Assembly: GCA_903813345.2 (NCBI GenBank)
Contig: CAIIXF020000012.1
Span: forward strand, 31,564,501-31,628,500
From: Owenia fusiformis
Taxonomy: Eukaryota; Annelida; Polychaeta; Sabellida; Oweniidae
Length of the DNA stretch: 64,000 bases
Direction: 5' to 3'
Both the position numbers and the translations under genes were made by a program. Each line of letters begins with the position of its first letter. Within the stretch, counting starts at the first letter, position 1. Under the pieces are notes generated by a model, which worked only from the letters and a program-made list of their open reading frames with translations, searched no databases and was not told where the DNA came from. Positions 57,501-63,765 of the stretch are shown here, in pieces.

Positions 57501-57586
57501 GCATAAATTATATTCATAACATTTACCTGTAACGCTTCATAAAATGGGTTGAACTCTAAATCGTCTTCTTTCGACATTCTGGACAT
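30559..57586 (-). CDS. ANKRD27-like: VPS9-domain Rab guanine nucleotide exchange factor, ANKRD27/Varp-like but without ankyrin repeats
   Basis: Fifteen coding exons join without a phase break to 501 codons: 57586-57527, 56583-56478, 53490-53380, 53108-53053, 52600-52544, 51991-51930, 44456-44300, 43773-43697, 42854-42695, 41829-41758, 33144-33084, 32915-32777, 32320-32227, 31726-31543, 30668-30559 (TGA). The N-terminus (NPFYEALQ), the VLYEETGYN...FSILLI block and the helical region match the start of vertebrate ANKRD27. Residues ~230-400 are the VPS9 exchange domain, with TSDDLLPILVSLI and GYILVTFQAALEFL as the signature helices; known family members activate Rab5/Rab21 on endosomes. ANKRD27 goes on into ankyrin arrays, but here the chain ends ~100 residues after VPS9 with a Glu/Lys-rich segment. 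Intron 5 has a GC donor (CCAAAG|gcaagt). Exons 6 and 7 carry tandemly copied splice sites. Exon 15 is the least certain. Confidence 0.85.
31083..31281. mobile_element. CAGTAAAACC-family repeat (diverged)
   Basis: Begins acagtaggacctgta and ends gttttactgta, with aagtgttcgaattggcaggtgttcat inside. It belongs to the same family as 35785-35969, 41841-42076 and 56268-56455. Confidence 0.5.
32377..32480 (+). repeat. Fragment of the block-A repeat (see 37133-38640)
   Basis: acacagtgataaataccaca followed by ctttttatc and accaccatgcaatttaatcc matches the left end and first block of the composite repeat downstream of the nucleotidyltransferase gene. It shows that the gtgataaat...cacactt motif belongs to this element family. 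Confidence 0.55.
33219..35142 (+). repeat. 32-bp minisatellite, forward array (~60 units)
   Basis: The unit reads cacacttaaacaagactcac + tgtgataaatat (32 bp). Each unit contains the palindrome GTGATAAATATCAC. Variants (gtaataaatat, ctcgctgttataaatgt, cttaagaaag) are arranged in blocks that recur, so segments of several units have been duplicated together. The array sits in the intron between VPS9-gene exons 10 and 11. It ends at cacactttttatcgaagaattc, where a copy of the block-A repeat begins. Confidence 0.95.
35143..35307 (+). repeat. Block-A repeat copy between opposed minisatellite arrays
   Basis: Contains tggctaccaag, tttacccagca, ttaatcaaaatctta, ggcactagtttgctcttgca and tttcaagttgaacaggtaag. 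These are the same order of motifs as block A at 37187-37320 and four further copies. It forms the spacer of a large inverted repeat. Confidence 0.8.
35308..35674 (-). repeat. Same 32-bp minisatellite, inverted array (~11 units)
   Basis: tgtgatatttatcacagtga + gtcttgtttaag repeated about 11 times is the reverse complement of the 33219-35142 unit. Units here are nearly identical. Together the two arrays could fold into a hairpin with ~370 bp of paired arms around a 165-bp loop. Confidence 0.95.
35785..35969. mobile_element. CAGTAAAACC-family repeat
   Basis: tacagtaaaatctgtcaaag at the left and acaggtttcactgta at the right are inverted ends. The inside repeats aagtgttccactt/ggtgttcta motifs. 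It is a non-autonomous element found at least four more times in this window. Confidence 0.65.
36053..37180 (+). CDS. cGAS-like receptor / Mab-21-domain nucleotidyltransferase
   Basis: A single uninterrupted exon of 375 codons starts at aaaATGG and lies inside an intron of the minus-strand VPS9 gene. Residues ~85-110 carry the nucleotidyltransferase signature: RGSYYDRTKIWKPNEYDFL has the GS motif (90-91) and metal-binding E103/D105, laid out as in cGAS. The third acidic residue is expected in TVDIDL (D233, or D235). A C-x2-C plus His cluster (VLCNKCQVSHW, 259-269) lies in the later half. SSYALKTLLL (315-324) is the conserved Mab-21 helix before the C-terminus. Catalysis therefore looks possible: animal members make cyclic dinucleotides in innate immunity, while Mab-21 proteins proper are mostly non-catalytic. 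The last ~11 codons and the stop lie in a repeat (from 37145), so the native C-terminus seems replaced. Ligand and product are unknown. Confidence 0.85.
   Translation: MASATPDDGKQPIFSRPSPQNEQTNTSEKQIERLTNFVNYVSHHVDIRNRYTPEELELQTSYIENLIQSICKDVGIRNPALIVKEILHRGSYYDRTKIWKPNEYDFLAILALFDSEAIEVKVVSDGCEYTGQGYYYIKVKQQPLKHNLPDNCIKEHEGDSYIQINLVFLLMDAVVNSLKQMSDVKFIGFRDHGRDNTTKYNQGDISVHGTESKGFPHGPSIWLCVGGPVCTVDIDLCFCIDQTEHKLGRSVLVIDEKQVLCNKCQVSHWMESLVNPPDDNIHQLTHPHHQLLLLFKYAVHLLGDINSGHNFHPPSSYALKTLLLQHQQQCKSTHVGECFMEAVKFMCQETDTIDYQQNTFRIPLTTRHTVINIAL
37133..38640 (+). mobile_element. Composite A-B-A repeat inserted at the 3' end of the nucleotidyltransferase gene
   Basis: Block A (~135 bp: ggccaccatgtaatt, acccagcatgccc, aacctaatcagatcttgg, tttcaagttgaac, ttttgatgacaag) occurs at about 37187, 37630, 37780, 38240 and 38385. 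Block B (~300 bp: tttgtgaccta, cagacctcagtaggt, gacctaaatttaaa, aggtcactgaaggt) occurs at about 37323 and 37920. The order is A-B-A-A-B-A-A, a ~600-bp tandem unit. The right end is a C/G-rich cccgcccgcccg tract, then cgacgacaatatagcac and tttcaaagtgcgataaa. Inverted motifs atcgcactttgaa (37168) and caaagtgcgat (38614 on) lie near the ends. Possible TTAA duplications flank it (37141 and about 38642). Confidence 0.7.
38740..39535 (+). CDS. Candidate 3' exons of unknown protein
   Basis: An open frame (38740-39025, open upstream to about 38628 in the same frame) has a protein-like composition (SSWWEILINPD, SFVIDMWRVDEDHVTIAW). It ends CACATCAAA|gtaagtgg. A strong acceptor, tttctttattcag, precedes 39510, and the joined frame gives VDDPQTGR and a stop at 39534-39536. 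No acceptor upstream of 38740 is convincing. It could be a downstream exon of the nucleotidyltransferase gene, cut off from it by the inserted repeat, or a separate gene. I do not recognise the sequence. Confidence 0.4.
39534..40300 (+). repeat. 15/16-bp minisatellite CAAGACA(A/T)CTCATCC(C)
   Basis: About 50 units of 15 bp (ccaagacaactcatc, ccaagacatctcatc), some with an extra C giving 16 bp. The A/T variant pattern repeats in multi-unit blocks. It begins just after the proposed stop at 39536, so it would form 3' UTR of the upstream candidate gene. A long open frame of SHPKT-type repeats through it is a by-product of the 15-bp period. Confidence 0.95.
40885..41033 (-). repeat. Same 15-bp minisatellite, inverted short array
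   Basis: gggatgagatgtcttgggatgagttgtctt units (about 10) are the reverse complement of the 39534-40300 array, 585 bp away. A subset contains an insertion, ttgtcttagggatgac. This mirrors the long-array/short-inverted-array arrangement of the 32-bp minisatellite 5 kb upstream. Confidence 0.92.
41592..41684. repeat. Two-copy direct repeat, 46 bp
   Basis: cacattttcctcgtaatctt then aggcgcatattgtggctctg + tagcacaatttt is repeated immediately. A third, partial ttttcctcg piece sits at 41549. Confidence 0.75.
41841..42076. mobile_element. CAGTAAAACC-family element
   Basis: tacagtaaaatctttatagtgg and acttacaaggttttactgta are inverted ends. The inside contains six aagtggaacacctc-like motifs. It is intact enough to define the family termini. 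Confidence 0.75.
42224..42404 (+). repeat. Dispersed repeat, copy of the 8287 family
   Basis: caggcctgtagctcgggcg at the left and tgcctacgggcctga at the right are imperfect inverted ends. The inside matches 8287-8452 nearly base for base. Confidence 0.75.
43269..43507. mobile_element. Near-perfect fold-back element, 239 bp
   Basis: Starts aacacccttttttgaaatga and ends with its reverse complement tcatttcaaaaaagggtgtt. The arms match almost perfectly over about 100 bp (tatatagttccactatttta / taaaatagtggaactatata). The loop region repeats atgccnggcataaaattt three times. It is intronic to the VPS9 gene and its high arm identity marks it as young. Confidence 0.85.
43925..44386 (-). repeat. Tandem copies of the VPS9-gene exon 7 donor region
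   Basis: gtcaaggtaaccagggagaa, the reverse complement of coding sequence in exon 7, occurs at 43944, 44131, 44241 and 44344; only the last lies in the real exon position. The unit (~100-110 bp) also carries cataacttactttggttgct, which holds the 5' splice donor (ttac = gtaa on the minus strand). Extra donor copies follow the true donor (44299-44298) at about 44003 and 44175, the latter altered. Confidence 0.85.
44560..44811. mobile_element. CAGTAAAACC-family repeat, left part, split by insertion
   Basis: Two tandem copies of cttatagaggttcatt..cattagt..gttggtctt..gactctgaaagtgtt. The element resumes at 51618 (cttatagaggttcatttaac) after the 6.8-kb insertion and ends acaggttttattgta at 51715. 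Confidence 0.65.
45080..46463 (-). pseudogene. Decayed element protein, left arm of unit 1
   Basis: Fragments in order on the minus strand: 46463-46095 (KADLLKCQEAKPDGSEVLEK, ADAILIDG), 45620-45378 (FKEVTPAFLQVAQ ... YDRTSNQIDINAARRQIF ... MPPTKGALAQKI) and 45292-45080 (TSLPQAACEALVKCGCKVKC, then a CxC-type Cys-rich tail). Frames are broken between them. The order matches the C-terminal half of a protein family common in invertebrate and fish genomes, in which a PIN/FEN-like core precedes a Cys-rich end. Confidence 0.7.
46626..47860 (+). pseudogene. Decayed element protein, right arm of unit 1
   Basis: Plus-strand fragments: MSEFFKHENHEFPP (46632 on), LLKCLETKPDGPKVLEKP and RLDVVWNVYIQNSEKSLT (46686-46982), a frame change, LLAFLANFMSEVDVNEK-like sequence and PCTHEKADTRLFVQI (46939-47205), SGDTDVHFLAMAAALG (about 47215-47270) and KCGCKVKCGPRCSCYKNGF (47767 on). 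THEKADTR and GDTDV correspond to acidic motifs of the FEN/XPG-like fold. Stops and frameshifts are present, so it is not translatable as one protein. Confidence 0.7.
48427..49867 (-). pseudogene. Decayed element protein, left arm of unit 2
   Basis: Near-identical to the unit 1 left-arm fragments: 49867-49499, 49024-48782 and 48696-48427. The last differs downstream of CKCHGQC by a small indel that changes the C-terminal frame. Confidence 0.7.
50030..51270 (+). pseudogene. Decayed element protein, right arm of unit 2
   Basis: Same fragments and same frame breaks as the right arm of unit 1 (VLEKPTADAVLIDCSFLVSH at about 50160-50220, THEKADTRLF near 50537, SGDTDVHFLAMAAALG near 50620, Cys-rich end near 51171). 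Shared lesions show that the tandem duplication came after the gene had decayed. Confidence 0.7.
51618..51715. mobile_element. CAGTAAAACC-family repeat, right part
   Basis: Continuation of the element interrupted at 44811: cttatagaggttcatttaac, gttggtcttggga, then acaggttttattgta. Confidence 0.6.
51981..52187 (-). repeat. 27-bp minisatellite containing the acceptor of VPS9-gene exon 6
   Basis: gatttagagacctataaata + taatgaa recurs at 51981, 52008, 52035, 52062, 52089, 52116, 52143 and 52169, giving eight units at a 27-bp (once 26) period. Read on the minus strand each unit is intron end plus exon start: ttatatttatag|GTCTCTAAATC. The real acceptor is the last one met by transcription (51992/51991). 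At least four upstream units keep an AG at the same place; others are mutated. Confidence 0.9.
53155..53290 (+). repeat. Dispersed repeat related to 29005-29120
   Basis: aaaatgtcaccacctgccat, ccagataccaa and aaaagttggagacttaac match aaaatgtcacaacctgccat, ccaaataccaa and agaagttggagattataacc at 29022-29105. Confidence 0.55.
54864..55856. mobile_element. Tc1/mariner-type element made of two inverted transposase ends
   Basis: Terminal repeats CAGGGTGACCGGAAAAAAAG and their inverse (ccggtcatcctg) are flanked by TA at 54862-54863 and 55857-55858. About 220 bp at each end are inverted copies (caattgagaccaacgcagag / ctctgcgttggtctcaattg). Both arms encode the C-terminal end of a DDE transposase: on the minus strand 55224-55024 reads MNPPDFFLVGNLKDNVYQNN, and on the plus strand near 55490 LNPADFFLYGYLKDNLYQNN. 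The right arm goes further upstream (ALWQQDDEPHVR) with stops. It is non-functional. Confidence 0.85.
56268..56455. mobile_element. CAGTAAAACC-family repeat (diverged)
   Basis: acagtaaaacctaattatat at the left. Right-hand motifs are gtgttcactatagagaggcg and acaggctttattgta. It is intronic in the VPS9 gene. Confidence 0.55.
57135..57377. mobile_element. MITE with 31-bp terminal inverted repeats
   Basis: ctatagttggggacaaaaat + aaatgacaggt (57135-57165) and its inverse (57347-57377) differ at two positions. Relatives at 8140-8215 share taacatgggaaatc, cttcagcaaat and tgtcatttatttatgt. There is no coding region. Confidence 0.8.
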
Positions 57587-58009
57587 TTTGTTAGGCTGTC
57601 ATGACACACCACGTATTTTTTGATTGCATTTTACTTTTTCCTCTCTTTATTTAATTAACGTGACATATAACTACTTGATATTATACATAAAGACAAACTA
57701 TTATCGTGTGGAAATAGTTTGTACTTCAAACTGTGTATCACTGCTATATTCTTGTCAATAATATATGTATGTATGTATTATTTATTTGCGTCTAGAATAA
57801 GACAGTTACATGCACATGTTATACAATAATTATAGAAAATGAAATAAAGTAAAATAGTAACAGGGAACATGATTTCAAATCAATTATGTAGTGTGAACTA
57901 TATAATGAGAATAAAATAATTTTTGGCGATTCACTTTACATCCGGGGAACTTTCGCTTTGGTGAAAAGCAAAATTAACAAATTTGGGTCTCTTTTCAGGC
58001 AATTTCTTG
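57587..58009. promoter_or_regulatory. Shared head-to-head promoter region and BRE1 leader exon (inferred)
   Basis: The VPS9-gene start codon (57586, -) and a probable non-coding BRE1 leader exon ending TTTCTTG|gtaagtat at 58009 (+) face away from each other across about 400 bp. The leader lies around tccggggaactttcgctttgg (57951-57971), the most GC-rich spot nearby. The first coding BRE1 exon has an in-frame start only after an acceptor at 60442, so an upstream leader exon is required. No TATA box is assigned; tatgtatgtatgtatt at 57765-57780 is simple repeat. Confidence 0.45.
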
Positions 58010-58189
58010 GTAAGTATATTACTATTCCATCATTATTGTATGCTTTAGGGTGCAGCATTATGATAATTTTACATTGAACCCTGCGAAAATGAAGATATTT
58101 CCATCAAATTTAAGATTTGTTGCATTTTAGTTTTTTTACATGATTTTTGAATTTGATTTTCAATATTTTATCATTATTCATTCTAGCCC

Positions 58190-58400
58190 ACTTAGAATGG
58201 GGTCGGCCCACTGGTCCGAATCCCAATTATTACATCCCAACAGTCCGAATCTCATCGGTCAGAATCCCAGTCGACTGAATCCCATTCTTCCGAATCGTAT
58301 TTGTCTGGATCCCATTCATTTGAATCCCAATCTTCCGAATCCCAATCATCTGAATCCTATTGAGTCAAACCCCATTTGTTTGAATCCCAAATATCTAAAG
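58190..58400 (+). repeat. Degenerate ~16-bp minisatellite, CCGAATCCCA type
   Basis: tccgaatcccaat, tcggtcagaatcccag, tcgactgaatcccat and ttcatttgaatcccaat recur about 12 times. A related inverted trace, ttgggattgggacaattggg, is at 60186-60205. It lies in the proposed first BRE1 intron. Confidence 0.75.
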
Positions 58401-60120
58401 ACTGAAACCAATTGTTTCGAAACCCGCCAATTTTGATATCAGATAGACATGCAAGAAATGTGTGAACGTGGAATAAAACACTACACTGATGTTTGATTTT
58501 TTATCGAATAATATGGATTCCCTGTTTAGGCCATGTTTATTAGAAATATAACGTTTTAGAGCAGTATTCTTTGCTGCCACGCCAAGTCAATGTCAGGGTT
58601 TATTTCTGATTGTAGCTCTTGAAATATTCAAACAAACGTAAAACACCCATTGAACTTATTTATTCCTTGTTTGAATGAAATGCCTGTCATGGCTAAAACT
58701 TTTAGATCGAACAGTTGATCTGTTATGCCATGCGCAAAGCTCTATTTAGTGATATATTCATTTCAAATATGGCAGCCAATCCGATGTCTGACAACCCTTA
58801 CAAAAAATCTAGACTGTGTGCATTTTTACGTCCTGTGAATTAACAAGTGGAATTTAGTAGAAATACATATCCATAACGATAATCGAGTGAATTAGATAAC
58901 AGATTTTTCAAAACCTGTCTCCTGCTAAGGATATAAAAACTTGTATTAACATGCTCAAAAGTGTGAATGTGCACCTCAATCTCAAGCTAAATCAATGATG
59001 TGTCTAAAACACATACCTGATCTGCTCAAAACAGCTTGTCATTCATGTATACACTAACTTAGCAAACATAGCAGAATGATCTGAATCTTGGAATTTTGTT
59101 CGAGAGCTAGTAATACTCACTACATGTGTTCATCATAAGTGTTCCTCAGACTTCGAGCATACTCAGGAGAAAATCATCAACCAATCATGTTTATAAATTA
59201 ATTTTGCGAATGTGTCTTACAAGGGTAAAGAAATTCGTATTTATAAACAAACCAATTTGAGATAACCCTATATCAGTCAGAGAAATCTGACGATCTTCAA
59301 ACTCACTTCAAAAAATCAAAAAAGGGCTGACAACATATTGTACTATGCTGGCATCTAAAATTTTCAGTTTAGATAAAATCTCTTGGAATCTTTTCGAATG
59401 AGGTTAGTTTCTAGTCCGAAAGACAATCGTATCAACTTGAGCAAAAGTTGAGTTTTGACGAAAAATTTAAACATGCGCAGAAGTCCCATTTTCGTAATGC
59501 CATATTGACTGAGAAGATTACGAGGCATTTTAATTTTAAATATGTTATATGAACAAATAGTTTGTCTATATCCTAACTTGAGCATTGCCCGCTAGGATTA
59601 CTACCCATGAAGCCATATCCGACAGTACTATAATCAGGTTATCGAATTTTACAGGGTTTCCACAAAGCCTATTTATACAATTACAAATGCTGTGTACAGT
59701 GTAAAAATACTTTACACCCTGTATAGCAAATACACAATTAGCTGAGACGCACTACACATTTTAATTTTAATGTATTACAGATTTTGATATTGGACGCTGA
59801 GAACATTGCAAAATGCGTAATTTGTCTACAATTAATTTGAATGTTAAAATTAGATGTATTATCCAGTGTACTTAAGTCAAAAGCCTCATTTTCGTGTTTA
59901 CAGAACCCCTACAATTACCTGAACATAAAGAGAGAAACATCATTTGTGTAGATTTGGTCAACGGAACTGAATGCAGGTTTTATACGAGGGGTGATCCAAA
60001 AGTCTTGTTAGAGTGGGGCATCCAAGACTTTTGGATCACCCCTCGTATATGTTGAGCTAAGACATATGCAAACTCTTTTGATCATGATATTCCCCCTAAG
60101 TCCCTCAAAAAATATCATAT
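58401..60120. other. Proposed BRE1 intron 1, no exon seen
   Basis: Apart from the short palindrome at 59981-60050 this stretch shows no exon or clear repeat. A 23-bp gtgtacagtgtaaaaatact / tttacaccctgta palindrome-like piece is at about 59692-59725. Confidence 0.4.
59981..60050. mobile_element. Minimal mariner-end palindrome
   Basis: tatacgaggggtgatccaaa + agtcttg and its exact inverse flank a 14-bp loop (ttagagtggggcat). The arms match mariner-type termini (ACGAGGGGTGATCC), so this is two transposon ends fused with nothing between. Confidence 0.8.
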
Positions 60121-60442
60121 CGACAATTGTTAATTCTCGGATCATTAAGTTTCAGACTAATAGGTTTCCAATGTAATTTGAACCATTGGGATTGGGACAA
60201 TTGGGATTCAGACCAGATCATTCTGCATTGCTCTTATATAATGAAGGACTCAACTTCCAAATCTGTTTTTACTAAATATTGTGACCCCCTGAAACTTAGT
60301 ACTAAAACTCTCACAACCTATTCATCAACAACAGTTAAGAACCGAGTCATCAAATAAGGAATTGTCAAAAGACACAATGTTGATACAGGTGTTAAAGTGT
60401 TTAATTCAAGAGATAAACAAATACATTAAATCATATTTTTAG

Positions 60443-63400
60443 AGTCTCAAAGATGTCTAAGAGGGCAGCTCCACCAGATAGTCCCCCTGCATCAGGCTCA
60501 GGGGGTCCACCTCCAGCCAAAAAGTCTGTGACACAGTTTGCTCCAATACAACTGGGACCCATTGCATCATTGGTAAGTACACTGACACCTCTTCACTCTT
60601 CATTCTTATTTTTAGCCAGAATCCCCCAGATAGCCAAATTGTACTTAATGTTGTTCATAATTAGCTCATTTTAGATATACCTAGCTATTGTCATCTTAAA
60701 GCTTGGCCTATAATACCTGTTTGGCGATTGGCAAGCCATTTGATGTTAAATCAGATTTATGAAATAAATAGATTACCATATAAAAAAAAATTGGTAAGTA
60801 CATATTGTAGAAAGGCTTTCATAAGTAGCAGATAACATGTCATTTTCTCTGGTCTCCAGTTGTTAGATTGGCTATACCAATTGAAAAGGATTTGATACTT
60901 AATTTTCCGACTCTGCGGGGAGTTGCTTTTTCTGTAGTTTTGAATCACATAAATTGTAATGTCACACACAGGAAACAAAAATTGCCTTTTGTTCTATGTT
61001 AAAATTTGGCTATTAATGTCCAAAGAGGACACAGCCAAGGAAAAATTGATTAAATAAAAAAAATGTAAACACCATCAAATACTTGGATACAGACTTTTGT
61101 ATGAAAGAATCAAAGCTGAAAATCGAATGAAGCAATTCCTGTTAAATATTCCCAGAGACTAAAATCAATTAATTTTCATTTTACAACTTGCAGGAGGAGA
61201 TGGATATGAAAGTTCTCCAGTTCCAGAACAAGAAATTAGTTGAAAGAATCGAACACAGAAAAAAAGCTGAGGAGGAACTAAGAAAAAGGTAAGAAGATAG
61301 TAACATAGGGTCAATTTGATCACTAGAAATTGAACCAGAATTGAATTAATATAGAACAATCTTTGCAACTCAAGAGCTGAGCACATTGCAACCCTATAGG
61401 GATTTTTTAAAACATTGACAATTTTCATATTTAATGTTTTAGAATGATTATATAAATAAATCAATTTTTGAAAATTTTATGGAGTGGTACTTTGTATTGT
61501 ATAACATTCTCCATTTTCCAGAATTGAACAACTGGAGCAGAGACAAACAACTGATGATGCAGTACTTTGTATTGTAAAAAGACTTTATGGCTAAAAGGGT
61601 GTCCATAGAGTCTCTTTACAATGATTTACATTGACTTTGTATTGTAAAGAGACTTTATGGCAACCCTGTATAACATATCTCCATTTTTTAGAATTGAACA
61701 ACTGGAGCAGAGACAAACAACTGATGATGTAGTACTTTGTATTGTAAAAAGACTTTATGGCTAAAAGGGTGTCCATAGAGTCTCTTTACAATGATTTACA
61801 TTGACTTTGTATTGTAAAGAGACTTTATGGCAACCCTGTATAACATATCTCCATTTTTTAGAATTGAACAACTGGAGCAGAGACAAACAACTGATGATGT
61901 AGTACTTTGTATTGTAAAAAGACTTTATGGCTAAAAGGGTGTCCATAGAGTCTCTTTACAATGATTTACATTGACTTTGTATTGTAAAGAGACTTTATGG
62001 CAACCCTGTATAACATATCTCCATTTTTTAGAATTGAACAACTGGAGCAGAGACAAACAACTGATGATGCAGTACTTTGTATTGTTAACCGATATTGGAA
62101 TCAATTTGATGAAGATGTCAGGGTTTTACTTGAGAGATTTGACACTGAAACTATCACTGAAGAGGATGAAGGTAGATAATTTGAATACTTATTATAGAAT
62201 CTGATTTCTTGAAAAATATATTTTAACTTCCCCATACAACTTTGGTTTCACACTGAATCTAGTATATATTTTCAGTCCTGAGGTTTCAATTACTTTAGTG
62301 ATTATATGCATGGATCAGTAGATAGATGCTGATTTGACTGAAATAAGGCAAAATACCACATTGAAATAAATGGTAGCCTAATTTGGAATATTTCAAAACA
62401 ATTGTTAAATAAACACTAATTTGAAAATCTGGTCCAAAATCATACACAGTAATGGGAACTTCCAATGTTTTATTTCAGGGCCCAGTGAAAGTATCACATC
62501 ATTTCTTAACCAGCTGTCTTCCTGTATTCCAATGTTATATTTCAGGGCCCAGTGAAAGCATTACATCATTTCTGAACCAGCTGTCTTCCTGTATTCCAAT
62601 GTTATATTTCAGGGCCCAGTGAAAGCATTACATCATTTCTGAACCAGCTGTCTTCCTGTATTCCAATGTTATATTTCAGGGCCCAGTGAAAGCATTACAT
62701 CATTTCTGAACCAGCTGTCTTCCTGTATTCCAATGTTATATTTCAGAACCCAGTGAAAGCATCACATCATTTCTGAACCAGCTGTCTTCCTGTATTCCAA
62801 TGTTATATTTCAGGACCCAGTGAAAGCATCACATCATTTCTGAACCAGCTGTCTTCCTGTATTCCAATGTTATATTTCAGGACCCAGTGAAAGCATCACA
62901 TCATTTCTGAACCAGCTGTCTTCCTGTATTCCAATGTTATATTTCAGGACCCAGTGAAAGCATCACATCATTTCTGAACCAGCTGTCTTCCTGTATTCCA
63001 ATGTTATATTTCAGGACCCAGTGAAAGCATCACATCATTTCTGAACCAGCTTTCTTCTTGGGACAAATCAGAGATTGACCTACGTCTTCACCAAAGGGTG
63101 GACTTCTCCATGAGGGCCATGGGAAAGATCCTCCAGTGTTACGACAGGCTGCAACAACGTCATGAAAAGCTGATTAAATCAATCAAGGTCACTGAAGAGA
63201 AAGTGGATGGTGAGATCACTCCACCTCCCACTGTCAAAGAGGGGGATAAAGAAGGTACTTTCCCATGTTCATTGAATGTAACCCAAAACTTTTAATTAGA
63301 CAGCTCTTATAGAGCCACTGGGAAAAGTTGGTGACAACCAAAACCAGTGTTCTGGAAAAGCTAAGGTTTCAAATTTGCACACATTACGCTGATAAAATGA

Positions 63401-63765
63401 TGAGAAAACTTTGTCCAGCAATAATTTAGGCTTAAGATCAAATATGAATGTTTTGAATAGTTCAGACACTGGAAAGTTTATTCATCATTATGTGGTCGGA
63501 TTGCTTTGATAGAAATAACTTAATATTATTTAATATACTTTTCCAATTGTGTTGTGACATTTCTGTTTCAGACGACAAAAAGGATGATGGTGATGAAGCA
63601 GAAAAGAAGGATGACGATGAAAAAGAAGAGGAAGAGAAGCGACCAGAAACACCATCTATTGGTGAGGTTACTAAACAGGAGATCATGACGTTAACTGAGG
63701 AGAATCGTCGTCTCCAGAATTTGTGTAATCAGCTTCATGAAAAACATCACAACACAAGTCTTGAG
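60443..63765 (+). CDS. RNF20: BRE1 E3 ubiquitin ligase (RNF20/RNF40), N-terminal exons; continues beyond the window
   Basis: Coding exons 60453-60572, 61194-61288, 62032-62171, 63015-63254 and 63572-63765 join in phase. The start ([21 protein letters not shown]) resembles the RNF20/RNF40 N-terminus. [20 protein letters not shown] + [18 protein letters not shown] is the hallmark block (human ERRQATDDASLLIVNRYW), followed by [15 protein letters not shown], a [16 protein letters not shown] coiled coil, a Lys/Glu/Asp-rich linker ([15 protein letters not shown]) and [20 protein letters not shown]. In known family members the protein forms nuclear coiled-coil complexes and, through a C-terminal RING not in this window, monoubiquitinates histone H2B with RAD6. 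Exons 3 and 4 are each preceded by tandem copies of their own 3' splice site. Confidence 0.92.
61522..62031 (+). repeat. 170-bp tandem copies of BRE1 exon 3 acceptor and exon start (3 decoys)
   Basis: Acceptor-exon junctions lie at 61522, 61692, 61862 and 62032, exactly 170 bp apart. Each copy holds ttccag| or tttttag| followed by aattgaacaactggagcaga and the first ~52 exon bases up to tttgtatt. The first three then read gtaaaaagactttatggcta, a piece with inverted partner tctctttacaat, instead of the true exon gttaaccgatattgg. Read as exon, the decoys meet TAA eight codons after TTDD. Copies 2 and 3 have gatgatgt where copies 1 and 4 have gatgatgc. Confidence 0.95.
62479..63014 (+). repeat. 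67-bp tandem copies of BRE1 exon 4 acceptor and exon start (8 decoys)
   Basis: Acceptors (atatttcag|G) occur at 62479, 62546, 62613, 62680, 62747, 62814, 62881, 62948 and 63015, exactly 67 bp apart. Each unit contains ccagtgaaagcatcacatca, tttctgaaccagctgtcttc and ctgtattccaatgttatatt, so the exon start runs straight into the next polypyrimidine-AG. Units 1-4 begin ggccc, unit 5 aaccc and units 6-9 gaccc. Since 67 is not a multiple of 3 and an in-frame TGA (cagtga) appears in the next unit, use of any decoy truncates the protein. Confidence 0.97.

Noticed and set aside
61591-61946. Two identical 61-codon minus-strand frames [12 protein letters not shown]
   Set aside because: They are antisense of the 170-bp BRE1 array; identity reflects the tandem copies.
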